Origin: Paraburkholderia phenazinium
Lineage (GTDB): Bacteria; Pseudomonadota; Gammaproteobacteria; Burkholderiales; Burkholderiaceae
Direction: 5' to 3'
Assembly: GCF_900100735.1 (NCBI RefSeq)
Contig: NZ_FNCJ01000009.1
Location: 62,001 to 126,000 of the forward strand
DNA length: 64,000 nucleotides
Position numbers and translations under genes: made by a program
The notes under the pieces: model-generated
What the model was told of the DNA's origin: nothing
The model's database searches: none
What the model saw: the letters and a program-made list of their open reading frames with translations, nothing else
Shown: in pieces, positions 53,545 through 61,499 of the stretch
Numbering within the stretch: the first letter of the stretch is position 1
How the letters are laid out: the number at the start of each line of letters is the position of its first letter

Positions 53545-53660
53545 TTCCTGCTGCCGCGCACACCGGCACCAGGCACTGCGCGGCGGCCCATTCGAACCCT
53601 GGCTGCAGGCGGCGCCGTGTTGGCGCCGCCGCCGTCCTCACCCCCACGAAGGAGCACTCC

Positions 53661-54224
53661 ATGGCCGTCACCACACTTGATCAGAACACCGCGCTCATCG
53701 TCATCGACCTGCAGAACGGCATCGTCGCACTGCCCACCGCGCACCCTACTGGTGAAGTCGTCCAGAAGAGCCGCGTGCTGCTCGACGCATTCCGCGCGCG
53801 CCGGTTGCCGGTCGTGCTCGTCAACGTCGCGGGCGTCGCCCCGGGCCGCAACGAACAGCCGCGCCACAGCGGCGAGTTTCCGGCCGGCTGGACCGATCTG
53901 GTGCCCGAGCTGAACCAGCAGCCGCAAGACCATCTGGTCACCAAGCGCACGTGGGGCGCCTTCACCGGCACCGATCTCCAGCAGTATCTGAAGGGGCGCG
54001 GCGTCACCCAGGTCGTCATCGTTGGCGTGGCCACCAGCATCGGTGTCGAATCGACTGCGCGCCAGGCGAGCGAACTGGGCCTTAACGTCACGTTCGGCGT
54101 CGACGCAATGACCGATCTGAACGCCGACGCGCACCACAACTCGATTACGCGGATTTTCCCGCGTCTCGGCGAGACTGGCACCACCCAGGAGATCGTCGCC
54201 CTGCTCGAACAGACCCGCGCATAA
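53661..54224 (+). CDS. Isochorismatase-family hydrolase
   Basis: 187 residues. The alpha-beta hydrolase core has D16 (LIVIDLQNGI) and K95 (VTKRTWGAF). In most family members (nicotinamidases, carbamoylases) the third residue is a cysteine in TnvCVesTA; here the block is GVATSIGVESTARQA with G128 at the Cys position. Loss of Cys is also seen in true isochorismatases such as EntB and PhzD, which use Asp and Lys. It may hydrolyse a vinyl-ether-type or other small metabolite rather than an amide. In an apparent operon with MarR and the exporter. Confidence 0.85.
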   Translation: MAVTTLDQNTALIVIDLQNGIVALPTAHPTGEVVQKSRVLLDAFRARRLPVVLVNVAGVAPGRNEQPRHSGEFPAGWTDLVPELNQQPQDHLVTKRTWGAFTGTDLQQYLKGRGVTQVVIVGVATSIGVESTARQASELGLNVTFGVDAMTDLNADAHHNSITRIFPRLGETGTTQEIVALLEQTRA

Positions 54225-54240
54225 GCGGCCGGGTCAGTCG

Positions 54241-55554
54241 GTGAAAGGCACCTTCCGCTCGCTAAGCGGCTTCAACTACCGGGTCTGGGCCAGCGGCGCA
54301 CTCATCTCCAACGTGGGGACCTGGATGCAACGCACGGCCCAGGACTGGCTCGTGCTCACCGAGCTGACCCACCGCAATGCGACTGCGGTGGGCATCGTGA
54401 TGGCGCTGCAGTTCGGCCCCATGCTGCTCCTGTTGCCGCTCACCGGCTTCGCGGCCGACCATCTCGAGCGCCGCAAGATGCTGTTCGTGACCCAGGCGTC
54501 CATGGGCGCCCTCGCCCTTGGGCTCGGCGTGCTGACGCTCGCCGGGGTGGTCCAGTTGTGGCAGGTGTACGTGTTTGCGCTTCTGCAGGGTTGCGTCACT
54601 GCGTTCGATTCGCCCGCGCGTCAAACCTTCGTTGCGGAACTGGTCGGCGAAGAAGACCTGTCGAACGCAGTCGCGCTGAATTCCACTTCCTTCAACGCCG
54701 GGCGGATGATCGGCCCGGCGGTAGCCGGCGTGCTGATCGCCTCGGTCGGCACCGGCTGGGTGTTCCTGCTCAATGCGGCCTCGTTCGCCGCGGTGCTGGG
54801 CTCGCTGCGGACGCTGCGCGTCCACGAACTGCACCGCAAGCTCAAGGCGCAGCGCACCCGCGGCGGTTTCGTGGACGGCTTCCGCTATGTGGCCAAGCGC
54901 CCCGATCTGATCGCGCTGCTGACGATGCTGTTTCTGATCGGCACCTTCGGCCTCAATTTTCCGATCTTCATCTCGACCATGTCGGTCACGGCCTTTCATG
55001 CCGGTGCGAGCCAGTATGGACTCCTGAGCTCGGCGATGGCGATCGGTTCCGTGACCGGCGCACTGCTGGCCGCGCGCCGTGCGCGGCCCCGGCTGTCGCT
55101 GATCATGGTCAGCGCCGCGCTGTTCGGCTTCGGCTGCACGCTCGCCGCGTGCATGCCGAATTACGCCCTGTTCGGCATCACGCTGACCGTAATCGGCATC
55201 TGCACCCAGACCTTCAACACCTCGACCAACAGTCTTGTGCAAATGTCTACCGAGCCCGCCATGCGCGGCCGGGTAGTAGCGATCCTGCTCGCTATTGCAT
55301 TGGGCGGCACGCCTCTCGGTGCGCCGGTCGTCGGCTGGGTAGCGGATCATTTCGGCCCGCGCTGGGCACTTGGCGTAGGCGCCGCGTCGGGTTTCGCCGC
55401 TGCGCTGGTCGGGTTTCACTACCTCCGGAAATACCGCAACTTGCGGGTGTGGTTCGACGGCGGGCGCATTCGTGCGAGCATTGATGGCGTCGAACCCGCG
55501 AGCGCAGTTGCGGCGGCCGCTCAGGCCGAAACGGCGCAACCGAAAGCGCCCTAA
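54241..55554 (+). CDS. MFS exporter (EntS/MFS_3-like)
   Basis: 437 residues with GTG start 54241, only 16 bases after the hydrolase stop. Twelve membrane segments. Early motif SLSGFNYRVWASGALISNVG then WMQRTAQDWLVL and loop GFAADHLERRKML identify the MFS_3 group, which includes enterobactin exporter EntS and related efflux proteins. FAVLQGCVTAFDSPARQTFV-like residues (LLQGCVTAFDSPARQTFVAE) are conserved in the group. It probably exports the compound that is processed by, or induces, the MarR-hydrolase unit. Confidence 0.86.
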   Translation: MKGTFRSLSGFNYRVWASGALISNVGTWMQRTAQDWLVLTELTHRNATAVGIVMALQFGPMLLLLPLTGFAADHLERRKMLFVTQASMGALALGLGVLTLAGVVQLWQVYVFALLQGCVTAFDSPARQTFVAELVGEEDLSNAVALNSTSFNAGRMIGPAVAGVLIASVGTGWVFLLNAASFAAVLGSLRTLRVHELHRKLKAQRTRGGFVDGFRYVAKRPDLIALLTMLFLIGTFGLNFPIFISTMSVTAFHAGASQYGLLSSAMAIGSVTGALLAARRARPRLSLIMVSAALFGFGCTLAACMPNYALFGITLTVIGICTQTFNTSTNSLVQMSTEPAMRGRVVAILLAIALGGTPLGAPVVGWVADHFGPRWALGVGAASGFAAALVGFHYLRKYRNLRVWFDGGRIRASIDGVEPASAVAAAAQAETAQPKAP

Positions 55555-55594
55555 CCATCCCGGTGCCGTAACCACGCGCCGCCCGGAAGCGCGG

Positions 55595-56731
55595 CTATCC
55601 CTTGGACAACCCTGCGCCGCGCGCGGCCGCCGGATTCGCGACGCGCAGCGTCCACTGCGCCTTGCGCCGCAGGATCGGCGCTTCGATAAAACGCCACGAC
55701 AGCTTCGCCAGCAACAGCGCAATCAGAAATGAAATCACAATGCCCCCGAGGCGGACCCAGAATGGTTCGCTCGCGCCATGAAACAGCGCTTGCACGCGAT
55801 GAAGCCGCGCAGGATTCGGCACGAAGTTGTGATACAGATAAAAGCCGTAGCTGATGCGGCCGAGCGAGGCCAGCCATGGCGTTTCCAGCAGACCCACCAG
55901 CGTAGTGCTGTGGCTGCATGCAATCGAACACACCAGCGCTGCGATGCAGATGCCATAGAACGTACAGAGCAACGTATAGACGGCAGGCCCTGCTGCCGTC
56001 GTCCAATGAGGCTCGGTGGCACACAGCAGGCTCACGCCGACGAGGAGCGCCGCGAAGCTCGATGGCCGGGCGAGCCACGCACGCAGCAGCGAGCCTTGCG
56101 CGCGCAGCCATGCTCCGCCGATTCCACCGAGCGCAAGCAGCCAGAAATTGGTCAACGGATTCGTGTAGATGACAATCTCCGGCGTGCCTGTCACGCGCAT
56201 CCCCCACATCGACGCTACGCCGGCCACGAACACCGCATAGCAGATCGGCAGATGCCAGCGCAGCGGCGCGATCAATAGCAGCGGCGCAAAGAACAGATAG
56301 AACTGCTCCTCGATAGAGAGGCTCCACAGATGCGAGTATGGGCCGGGCCAGTAGCGCAGCACCTCGCCGATCCAGATATTCGACAGGTAAGCGAAATGAA
56401 ATGGCAAGCCACCCTTCAGTTGCGGGCTGACATAGCCGAGTAGCATCAGGACCGCTAACACGCTCAGCAGCAGGTAATAGACCGGAAAGATGCGCAGGGT
56501 CCGGCGCAACAGAAAGCGTTTGAGTTCGGCAAAAAAATCGCTGACGCCCGTCTCGATCGTCCGGCGCTGTGCCGTCAGAATGCCGGTAATCAGAAAGCCG
56601 CTCAGCGCGAAAAAAATCCACACGCCGAGATGGCCGGTCTCATCGCTGCTGGCGAGCAAGCGATGCTGCAAAAACACCATCAGCACGGCGATGGCGCGTA
56701 GTCCGTCGAAACCGCGAATCCTGTTGTCCAT
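55595..56731 (-). CDS. Acyltransferase 3 family membrane protein (OafA-like)
   Basis: 378 residues from ATG 56731; an ATG 48 bases upstream is possible. The N-terminal FDGLRAIAVLMVFLQHRLLA has the conserved Arg and catalytic His of the family; FFALSGFLITGIL and RRTLRIFPVYYLLL (RxxR motif) follow. About ten membrane helices. Such proteins transfer acetyl or other acyl groups from the cytoplasm to surface glycans, such as O-antigen or exopolysaccharide. No glycan cluster is adjacent. Convergent with the exporter gene. Confidence 0.88.
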   Translation of the reverse strand: MDNRIRGFDGLRAIAVLMVFLQHRLLASSDETGHLGVWIFFALSGFLITGILTAQRRTIETGVSDFFAELKRFLLRRTLRIFPVYYLLLSVLAVLMLLGYVSPQLKGGLPFHFAYLSNIWIGEVLRYWPGPYSHLWSLSIEEQFYLFFAPLLLIAPLRWHLPICYAVFVAGVASMWGMRVTGTPEIVIYTNPLTNFWLLALGGIGGAWLRAQGSLLRAWLARPSSFAALLVGVSLLCATEPHWTTAAGPAVYTLLCTFYGICIAALVCSIACSHSTTLVGLLETPWLASLGRISYGFYLYHNFVPNPARLHRVQALFHGASEPFWVRLGGIVISFLIALLLAKLSWRFIEAPILRRKAQWTLRVANPAAARGAGLSKG

Positions 56732-56864
56732 GAATGCCGTCGTCCGGGTCGGTGTCGGCCCCTTGGTGAGATCGCCCAAGCAGTCGGGCCATCATAGGAC
56801 GCGATGCAAGAAAAATAAATCGCCGCGGCGCCGTGTATTTAATTAAAAAAATGCCGGTGGCAAG

Positions 56865-56896
56865 GCGAATTATTTTTTATGAAAAAAATAATTCGC
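56865..56896. terminator. AT-rich 14-bp hairpin, bidirectional terminator
   Basis: GCGAATTATTTTTT and AAAAAATAATTCGC form a perfect stem with a four-base loop, an island of A+T in a GC-rich region. It lies 23 bases beyond the DUF4142 stop and could terminate that transcript on the minus strand; the run of T on either strand would also stop transcription the other way. Confidence 0.65.
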
Positions 56897-56918
56897 TCTC
56901 CCGCGTGAAAGGTGGACC

Positions 56919-57476
56919 TTACTGGGCGAGATGCTTTCTCTGTGCCAGTTCCTGGGCCTGCGCGTAATCCGCCTGCACCGTCGGCAGGGCCTTGCGTGCG
57001 GCCTCTTTCAGCTGTGCATTGCGGCCCGAGGCAATTTCCGACTGAAAGGCCGAGAGGGTTTTCTGCTCGTCGCCGAGCGCGACCTGCTGGATATAGGCTT
57101 TGTCGAAATCGCTGCCGCGCAGGTCCTTGATGCTGTCGAGCACGCTTGCGTCCGGGTCGTTGTTCGGCACGTCGACGCCACGCGGGCTCGCCGCGCGCAA
57201 TGCTTCCGAAAGCTTGGCGTTGTCGGCGGCGACGTGTTGCGCAAAGGCTTTGACGTCGCGATCGGTGGAGCGCGAGGTTGCGAGGCGCGCGGCGTCGCGC
57301 TGCGTCGACACCGCCTTGGTTGCGCCAGCCACAAAGTCCTGATCTTCGGCGTGCAATTTCGTATCGTCCTGCGCGTTCGATGCAGCGGGCGTGCCTTGGG
57401 CGTGGGCGCCCATCGCGACCACCAGAAGACCGGTGGCGCAAGCGCCCATAAGCGAAGCAATCGGCGAGCGTTTCAT
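56919..57476 (-). CDS. DUF4142 exported protein
   Basis: 185 residues from ATG 57476, which has AGGGAGA six bases upstream; a longer in-frame start lacks support. A signal peptide (MKRSPIASLMGACATGLLVV up to AHAQG) is followed by a four-helix ferritin-like domain typical of DUF4142: EDQDFVAGATKAVSTQRDAA, KAFAQHVAADNAKL, KAYIQQVALGDEQKTLSAFQ. The domain is usually periplasmic and of unknown role. Monocistronic with its own terminator hairpin. Confidence 0.88.
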   Translation of the reverse strand: MKRSPIASLMGACATGLLVVAMGAHAQGTPAASNAQDDTKLHAEDQDFVAGATKAVSTQRDAARLATSRSTDRDVKAFAQHVAADNAKLSEALRAASPRGVDVPNNDPDASVLDSIKDLRGSDFDKAYIQQVALGDEQKTLSAFQSEIASGRNAQLKEAARKALPTVQADYAQAQELAQRKHLAQ

Positions 57477-57699
57477 GCGTTCTCCCTGAAGTGAGGATGG
57501 TGAAGAGACGCGGGAAATTCTAGAAGGCGAGCCAAGGCCGCAGCGCGAAAAATAATTCGGCTTTGTAACGGGTGGTAAAGAGTCTGGCGCTGGGTTCGAT
57601 CGGATGCTTGCACCGCGTTCGAAGCCGTGCAAGCACATTATTGGGAACACCTGGCATCAGCCGGGCGCGGAAATTGCGCAACCGGCACAAGACACCGGT

Positions 57700-58605
57700 T
57701 TAGACGCCGAGATCCGGGTGACGGTTAGCGAGTTCGGTGATCCAGTCGGTAAACGCACGGACCCGCAAACTCATGCGCCGATGCGGATAAAGAATCGACA
57801 ACGGGGTCGACGGAATCGTGTACGAGGTCAGGATTTCCTGCAGCTCGCCGCGCTCGATCATCTCGGCGACCATGAAGCGCGAGGGCTGGATAATGCCGTA
57901 GCCCAGCGCGCCGGCCGTGATATAAACCGAGCCGTCGTTGACCGCGAGCGCGCCTTCCAGCGACACCCTCACCACCTCACCGTTTACTTCGTACTCGAAC
58001 GGGAAGATCTTGCCGCTGCGTGCGGAGACATAGTTGACGGCGCGATGTCCCGCGAGCTCTTCGAGCGTGGTGGGCGTGCCGTGCTCGGCGAGATAAGCGG
58101 GCGACGCACAGGTGGTGATGCGCGAGCTGCCGATGCGCCGCGCGACCAGGCTCGACTCTTCCGGCGTGCCCATGCGGATCACGCAATCCACGCCGTCCTG
58201 GATCAGGTCGATGTTGCGGTCCGCGAGGCCGAGGCGCACGTCGATCTCCGGGTACTGCCGGTAAAAGTCGCCTAGCGCCGGCAACAGCAACGCCTTCGCC
58301 AGCGTGCCGGAGGTGTCGACGCGAATCGTGCCGGCAGGTGTTTGCCGCTTGTTCGACAGCGACGATTCCGCATCCGAAATCTCGGCGAGGATGCCAACAC
58401 AACGTTCGTAGTACAACGCACCGTCTTCGGTGACGCTGACCTGGCGCGTGGTCCGGTTCAGCAGACGCACGCCGACGTGCTGCTCGAGCGCCTGAATCAG
58501 GTTGCTCACCGAGCCGCGCGGCAAGTCGAGCAATTCTGCGGCCTTGGAAAAGCTGTTGGTCTCGACCACACGGGTGAAGACTTCCATTGCCTGAAGGCGG
58601 TCCAT
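57700..58605 (-). CDS. LysR-family transcriptional regulator
   Basis: 301 residues from ATG 58605 with AAGGA nine bases upstream. The N-terminal helix-turn-helix reads FTRVVETNSFSKAAELLDLP then RGSVSNLIQALEQHVGVRLL and NRTTRQVSVTEDG, the LysR signature. The effector domain (about 90-300) has the two alpha-beta subdomains. Most similar in style to the DsdC/AaeR-like subgroup common near oxidoreductases. The target is unclear: its upstream neighbour is a toxin gene transcribed the same way, with no divergent partner. Confidence 0.9.
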   Translation of the reverse strand: MDRLQAMEVFTRVVETNSFSKAAELLDLPRGSVSNLIQALEQHVGVRLLNRTTRQVSVTEDGALYYERCVGILAEISDAESSLSNKRQTPAGTIRVDTSGTLAKALLLPALGDFYRQYPEIDVRLGLADRNIDLIQDGVDCVIRMGTPEESSLVARRIGSSRITTCASPAYLAEHGTPTTLEELAGHRAVNYVSARSGKIFPFEYEVNGEVVRVSLEGALAVNDGSVYITAGALGYGIIQPSRFMVAEMIERGELQEILTSYTIPSTPLSILYPHRRMSLRVRAFTDWITELANRHPDLGV

Positions 58606-58745
58606 ACGAGTCAGTCCTTGTGAGTCTCGGTTAAATGGCGGTGCCGGTATGCTCGCGCCGGGTATATTCCTTTGCGCCAGCACCTGGAACGCGACCATCA
58701 GCAGGAGCGGTAGCGGGCGATCGATGTATCTCGCTCTGTGCCGAA

Positions 58746-59141
58746 TTACCAGATGGTCTTGACGTGCGCGTAGGCCCGGATCTTCTCGTCCTTTGTCACC
58801 AGCGGGACGGCCAGCTTGCGCGCAGTTGCCACAATCATCCGGTCGGCCGGGTCTTTGTGGAATTCGCCAGGCAAGACAACAGACTTGACTGCGATCTCGG
58901 GATCGATCGGGGCGAAGTGCACTGCTTCGATGGCCGACACCGTTGCGAGCCAACTACCGACGTCCATCGACAGCACAAGCTTCTCGCGCTCGACGAGCAT
59001 CGCGATCTCCCATGCGGAGATTGCCGACACGATGATTTCGCCGCCTGCAAGCTCGCGCTCGATGGCGGTTTTAGCCTTCTTGCTCAGCGCAGGATCGCCG
59101 GCCACCCACCACACAAGCGTGTGCGTATCCAGAACGATCAC
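58746..59141 (-). CDS. vapC: VapC-type PIN-domain toxin (second module)
   Basis: 131 residues from GTG 59141, which overlaps the antitoxin stop as GTGA and has GGGGG seven bases upstream; an ATG at 59156 adds five residues and is possible. VIVLDTHTLVWWVAGDPALS gives the first PIN aspartate; E in SAISAWEIAMLVERE and D in HKDPADRMIVATARK and LVTKDEKI complete the acidic site. This is the PIN subgroup that pairs with Phd/YefM-type antitoxins. Predicted RNase toxin. Confidence 0.9.
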   Translation of the reverse strand: MIVLDTHTLVWWVAGDPALSKKAKTAIERELAGGEIIVSAISAWEIAMLVEREKLVLSMDVGSWLATVSAIEAVHFAPIDPEIAVKSVVLPGEFHKDPADRMIVATARKLAVPLVTKDEKIRAYAHVKTIW

Positions 59142-59374
59142 TGCGCCGCCCCCCACTCATCCTCACCTACCGGGTCGGTCGGGTTGTCGTAGCGCACGAC
59201 CGAACCCCGCAGTACGTCCAGCGGATTGCGCTCGATGCCCCGGTAAGTTCGCACTTCGATAGCGGGCTTGCCGTGATCGGTGACGATTACGCTTTCCCCG
59301 GAGGCTTCGACCTGCCGGAAGAATTCAAGGGCTTTCGCCTTGAATTCGGATTTGGAAACCTGATTACCGTCCAT
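59138..59374 (-). CDS. Phd/YefM-type antitoxin
   Basis: 78 residues with AGG seven bases upstream of the ATG. MDGNQVSKSEFKAKALEFFR and the following VEASGESVIVTDHGKPAIEV match the Phd/YefM DNA-binding fold (here with an early KSEFKAKA helix). The C-terminal part should bind the toxin. A promoter with -10 TATAAT and an operator-like inverted repeat lie directly upstream. Confidence 0.88.
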   Translation of the reverse strand: MDGNQVSKSEFKAKALEFFRQVEASGESVIVTDHGKPAIEVRTYRGIERNPLDVLRGSVVRYDNPTDPVGEDEWGAAQ

Positions 59375-59383
59375 TATCTGCCT

Positions 59384-59426
59384 ATAGTCATTCGCCCATG
59401 GTCACAATTATAGCAATTATGACTAT
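59384..59426 (-). promoter_or_regulatory. Promoter/operator of the second toxin-antitoxin module
   Basis: ATAGTCAT (59384-59391) and ATGACTAT (59419-59426) are a perfect 8-bp inverted repeat spaced 27 bases apart; between them the minus strand has TATAAT (-10) at about 59407-59412. Binding of the antitoxin complex to both arms would cover the promoter. Confidence 0.6.
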
Positions 59427-59693
59427 CTTCGCAAGTCATTTTAGAAGGATGACCCACCGGTACAGCCGTCCTGGCCCCATCCAGCCCATAGCCCCTGGCT
59501 CTCCCACCGCTGGCTCTCCCACCGCTAGACAACCGCCAGCTTTGCTGGCACGATTCAAACACCGCGGCCCGGGCCGCCACTTTGTCTTCCGATACTTCCC
59601 AACGAAAATGCAAGCTATCCAAGCCCTCGCTCACTCGATGCGTATGTCCCTGGCAGGTTCTCCCCCCAGGCGCTAAGGGCTTTTTTGCTTCTA
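59427..59693. other. Intergenic region with short duplications
   Basis: About 270 bases between the antitoxin promoter and the MetRS leader hairpin. It has a 15-base exact tandem duplication (TGGCTCTCCCACCGC at 59496 and 59511), a 6-bp hairpin (GCCAGC/GCTGGC at 59535-59549) and a 14-base palindrome GCGGCCCGGGCCGC (59564-59577). No gene is supportable on either strand. It looks like degraded or rearranged sequence. Confidence 0.4.
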
Positions 59694-59720
59694 AAAAGGG
59701 ACGCCGCTGGCGTCCCTTTT
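59694..59720 (+). terminator. 12-bp perfect hairpin just before the MetRS gene
   Basis: AAAAGGGACGCC and GGCGTCCCTTTT flank a three-base loop, then CTTTTTT, 17 bases before ATG 59737. In sequence it is a strong intrinsic terminator; its place in the immediate leader means it would attenuate the synthetase gene or terminate an upstream transcript. GGAG in the T-run region is the ribosome site. Confidence 0.7.
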
Positions 59721-59736
59721 CTTTTTTGGAGCGGCA

Positions 59737-61269
59737 ATGACGTACCGATACATCACCACACCGATTTACTACGTGAACGACCGGCCGCATATGGGGCACG
59801 CCTACGCGAGCGTGCATGCGGACATCATGGCCCGCTATCTGCGCGCGGCCGGCCATCAGGTGATGCTGCTCACCGGCGCCGATGAGCACGGCGAGAAAAT
59901 CGCCAAGGCCGCGGCGCAGGCCGGCGAAGCGCCGCGCGCGTTCGCCGAACGGCATGCGCAAAGTTTCGAGGCCGCGTGGCGGCGTCTCGCGGTCGAGCCG
60001 GACCATTTTGTCCGCACCACGGCGCCGTCGCACGCCCGGGTGGTATCGGCCTGCCTGACGCGTCTGTTCGAGGCCGGCGAGATTTATCTGGCCGACTACG
60101 AAGGCCTGTATTCGGTCGGCCAGGAGCGCTTCGTCACGGAAAAGGAACTGGTCGACGGCAAGCTCCCCGAGGACAAGGAGCCGCCCGTGGTGCGGCGCGA
60201 ACCGAATTACTTCTTTCGCATGGAGGCGCACCGCACATGGACCCGGCAACTGCTGCTCGACACGCCCGATCTGATTCAGCCCGCGCAGTACCGCAATGAA
60301 ATTCTCAAACTGCTTGAAGAACCGATAGGCGACCTGAGCATCTCGCGTCCGGTGGAACGGCTCGAATGGGGCATTCCGATTCCATGGGACACGCAGCATG
60401 TGACCTATGTCTGGTTCGATGCGTTGCTGAGCTATGTCTCGCCGCTGGGGTATCCCGATCAGGCGGCGTTTGCTCACTACTGGCCGTCGGTGCGGCATAT
60501 CGTCGGCAAGGATATTCTGCGCACCCACACGCTGTTCTGGCTGAGCATGACGCACGCGCTAGGAATCGCACCCTATCAGCGCCTGCACGTGTCGGGCCAT
60601 CTGCTCGGCGCCGACGGACGCAAGATGAGCAAGTCGCTCGGCAACGGTGTCGATCCGTTGGCGGCGGCGGATACCTATGGGGTCGACGCGCTGCGCTACA
60701 CGCTGGTGCGCGAGGTCAGCTTCGGCTTTGACGGGATCATCAGCGAAGCGGTGATCGAACAGCGCCTGAACCGCGATCTGGCCGACGATCTGGGCAATCT
60801 GGCAGCGCGCACGCTTTCGATGGTGGTGAAGTACCGCGGCGCTCGCGTTCCCGCGCCCGGCACCTGCACTGCTCCGGAACGGGCGCTGATCGCGCGGGCG
60901 GGCGAACTGCCGGACATCGTTCTGGCGTTGGTCGACGAGATGAAACTCGGCCGCGCCGTCGAACAGGTCATGGAACTGGTGAAACAGCTCAACGTCTATG
61001 TGGCGACGAGCGCTCCATGGACGCTCGCCAAGGATAGCGGCGCGTCCGAGCGGCTCGATACCGTGCTCTACACCCTGATCGAAGCGCTGTACCACGTCTC
61101 CAACCTGCTGTCCCCGGTGCTGCCCGGCAAGATGCAAGAGCTGCGCTCGTTGCTTGGGGTCTCCAGCGAGCCGCGCTGGAACGTGCCTTGGGGCGATGGC
61201 ATCAAACCCGGCACCGCAATCCAGGAAGGCATTCTCTTTCCCAAGCGGGCAACTGGAGACCACGTGTAG
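59737..61269 (+). CDS. metG: Methionyl-tRNA synthetase, short zinc-less type
   Basis: 510 residues. Class I motifs are present: the HIGH equivalent PHMGHAYAS near residue 18 and KMSKSLGN near 296. The fold is of the Thermus/Bacillus short kind without the C-terminal tRNA-binding (EMAP-like) domain of the standard Burkholderia enzyme of about 720 residues. In the connective-peptide knuckle the usual Cys pair (YCVPCERF-like) reads YSVGQERF, and the second pair is also lost, so no zinc is bound. The housekeeping gene is presumably elsewhere, making this a second copy. Such second MetRS enzymes can confer resistance to MetRS inhibitors (inference). Leader hairpin and toxin-antitoxin neighbours suggest an accessory locus. 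Confidence 0.88.
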   Translation: MTYRYITTPIYYVNDRPHMGHAYASVHADIMARYLRAAGHQVMLLTGADEHGEKIAKAAAQAGEAPRAFAERHAQSFEAAWRRLAVEPDHFVRTTAPSHARVVSACLTRLFEAGEIYLADYEGLYSVGQERFVTEKELVDGKLPEDKEPPVVRREPNYFFRMEAHRTWTRQLLLDTPDLIQPAQYRNEILKLLEEPIGDLSISRPVERLEWGIPIPWDTQHVTYVWFDALLSYVSPLGYPDQAAFAHYWPSVRHIVGKDILRTHTLFWLSMTHALGIAPYQRLHVSGHLLGADGRKMSKSLGNGVDPLAAADTYGVDALRYTLVREVSFGFDGIISEAVIEQRLNRDLADDLGNLAARTLSMVVKYRGARVPAPGTCTAPERALIARAGELPDIVLALVDEMKLGRAVEQVMELVKQLNVYVATSAPWTLAKDSGASERLDTVLYTLIEALYHVSNLLSPVLPGKMQELRSLLGVSSEPRWNVPWGDGIKPGTAIQEGILFPKRATGDHV

Positions 61270-61402
61270 CTGCCTCGCGGCGCGCCTTGGGAATGGTGCG
61301 ACGAGCCATTGGCACGCGCCGGACCCGACGCGCGAATCGAAGCGGACGGCCGGCGCCCCGTGCCGCGGACGCGCGGCTATTCCACGTTATCAGGTGGGGC
61401 GT

Positions 61403-61426
61403 TTCGGATTTTGCGGCGTTGCTTCG
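61403..61426 (+). promoter_or_regulatory. hrpII-type box TTCG-N16-TTCG
   Basis: An exact TTCG-N16-TTCG match lies 74 bases before the effector-like start, with a TANNNT-type -10 (TAACGT at 61458-61463) 31 bases further on. In Ralstonia the hrpII box is the HrpB-dependent element of type III secretion genes. By base composition such a pair is expected somewhat less than once per strand in this window, so position matters more than the match. Confidence 0.45.
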
Positions 61427-61499
61427 CGAATGCGCGCCTCAGGCGTTGCGCGCCGCGTAACGTTTGACGGTTACCTACTTCCGACGTAGAGCGCCCTCC

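Noticed and set aside
52291..59374. A single large defence island
   Set aside because: Only two ordinary toxin-antitoxin pairs are present, separated by metabolic and regulatory genes; no restriction, CRISPR or abortive-infection genes seen.
59496..59525. CRISPR-like repeat
   Set aside because: Only two directly adjacent 15-base copies with no spacer between them.
59374..60555. Minus-strand frame spanning the MetRS 5' half and its leader
   Set aside because: It overlaps the HIGH-motif region of MetRS and translates to a low-complexity basic protein; the leader hairpin would also lie inside it.
61464..61499. Upstream TTG start for the effector-like protein
   Set aside because: The extension adds MTVTYFRRRAPS and overlaps the predicted -10 region; the ATG at 61500 gives the secretion-signal-like N-terminus.
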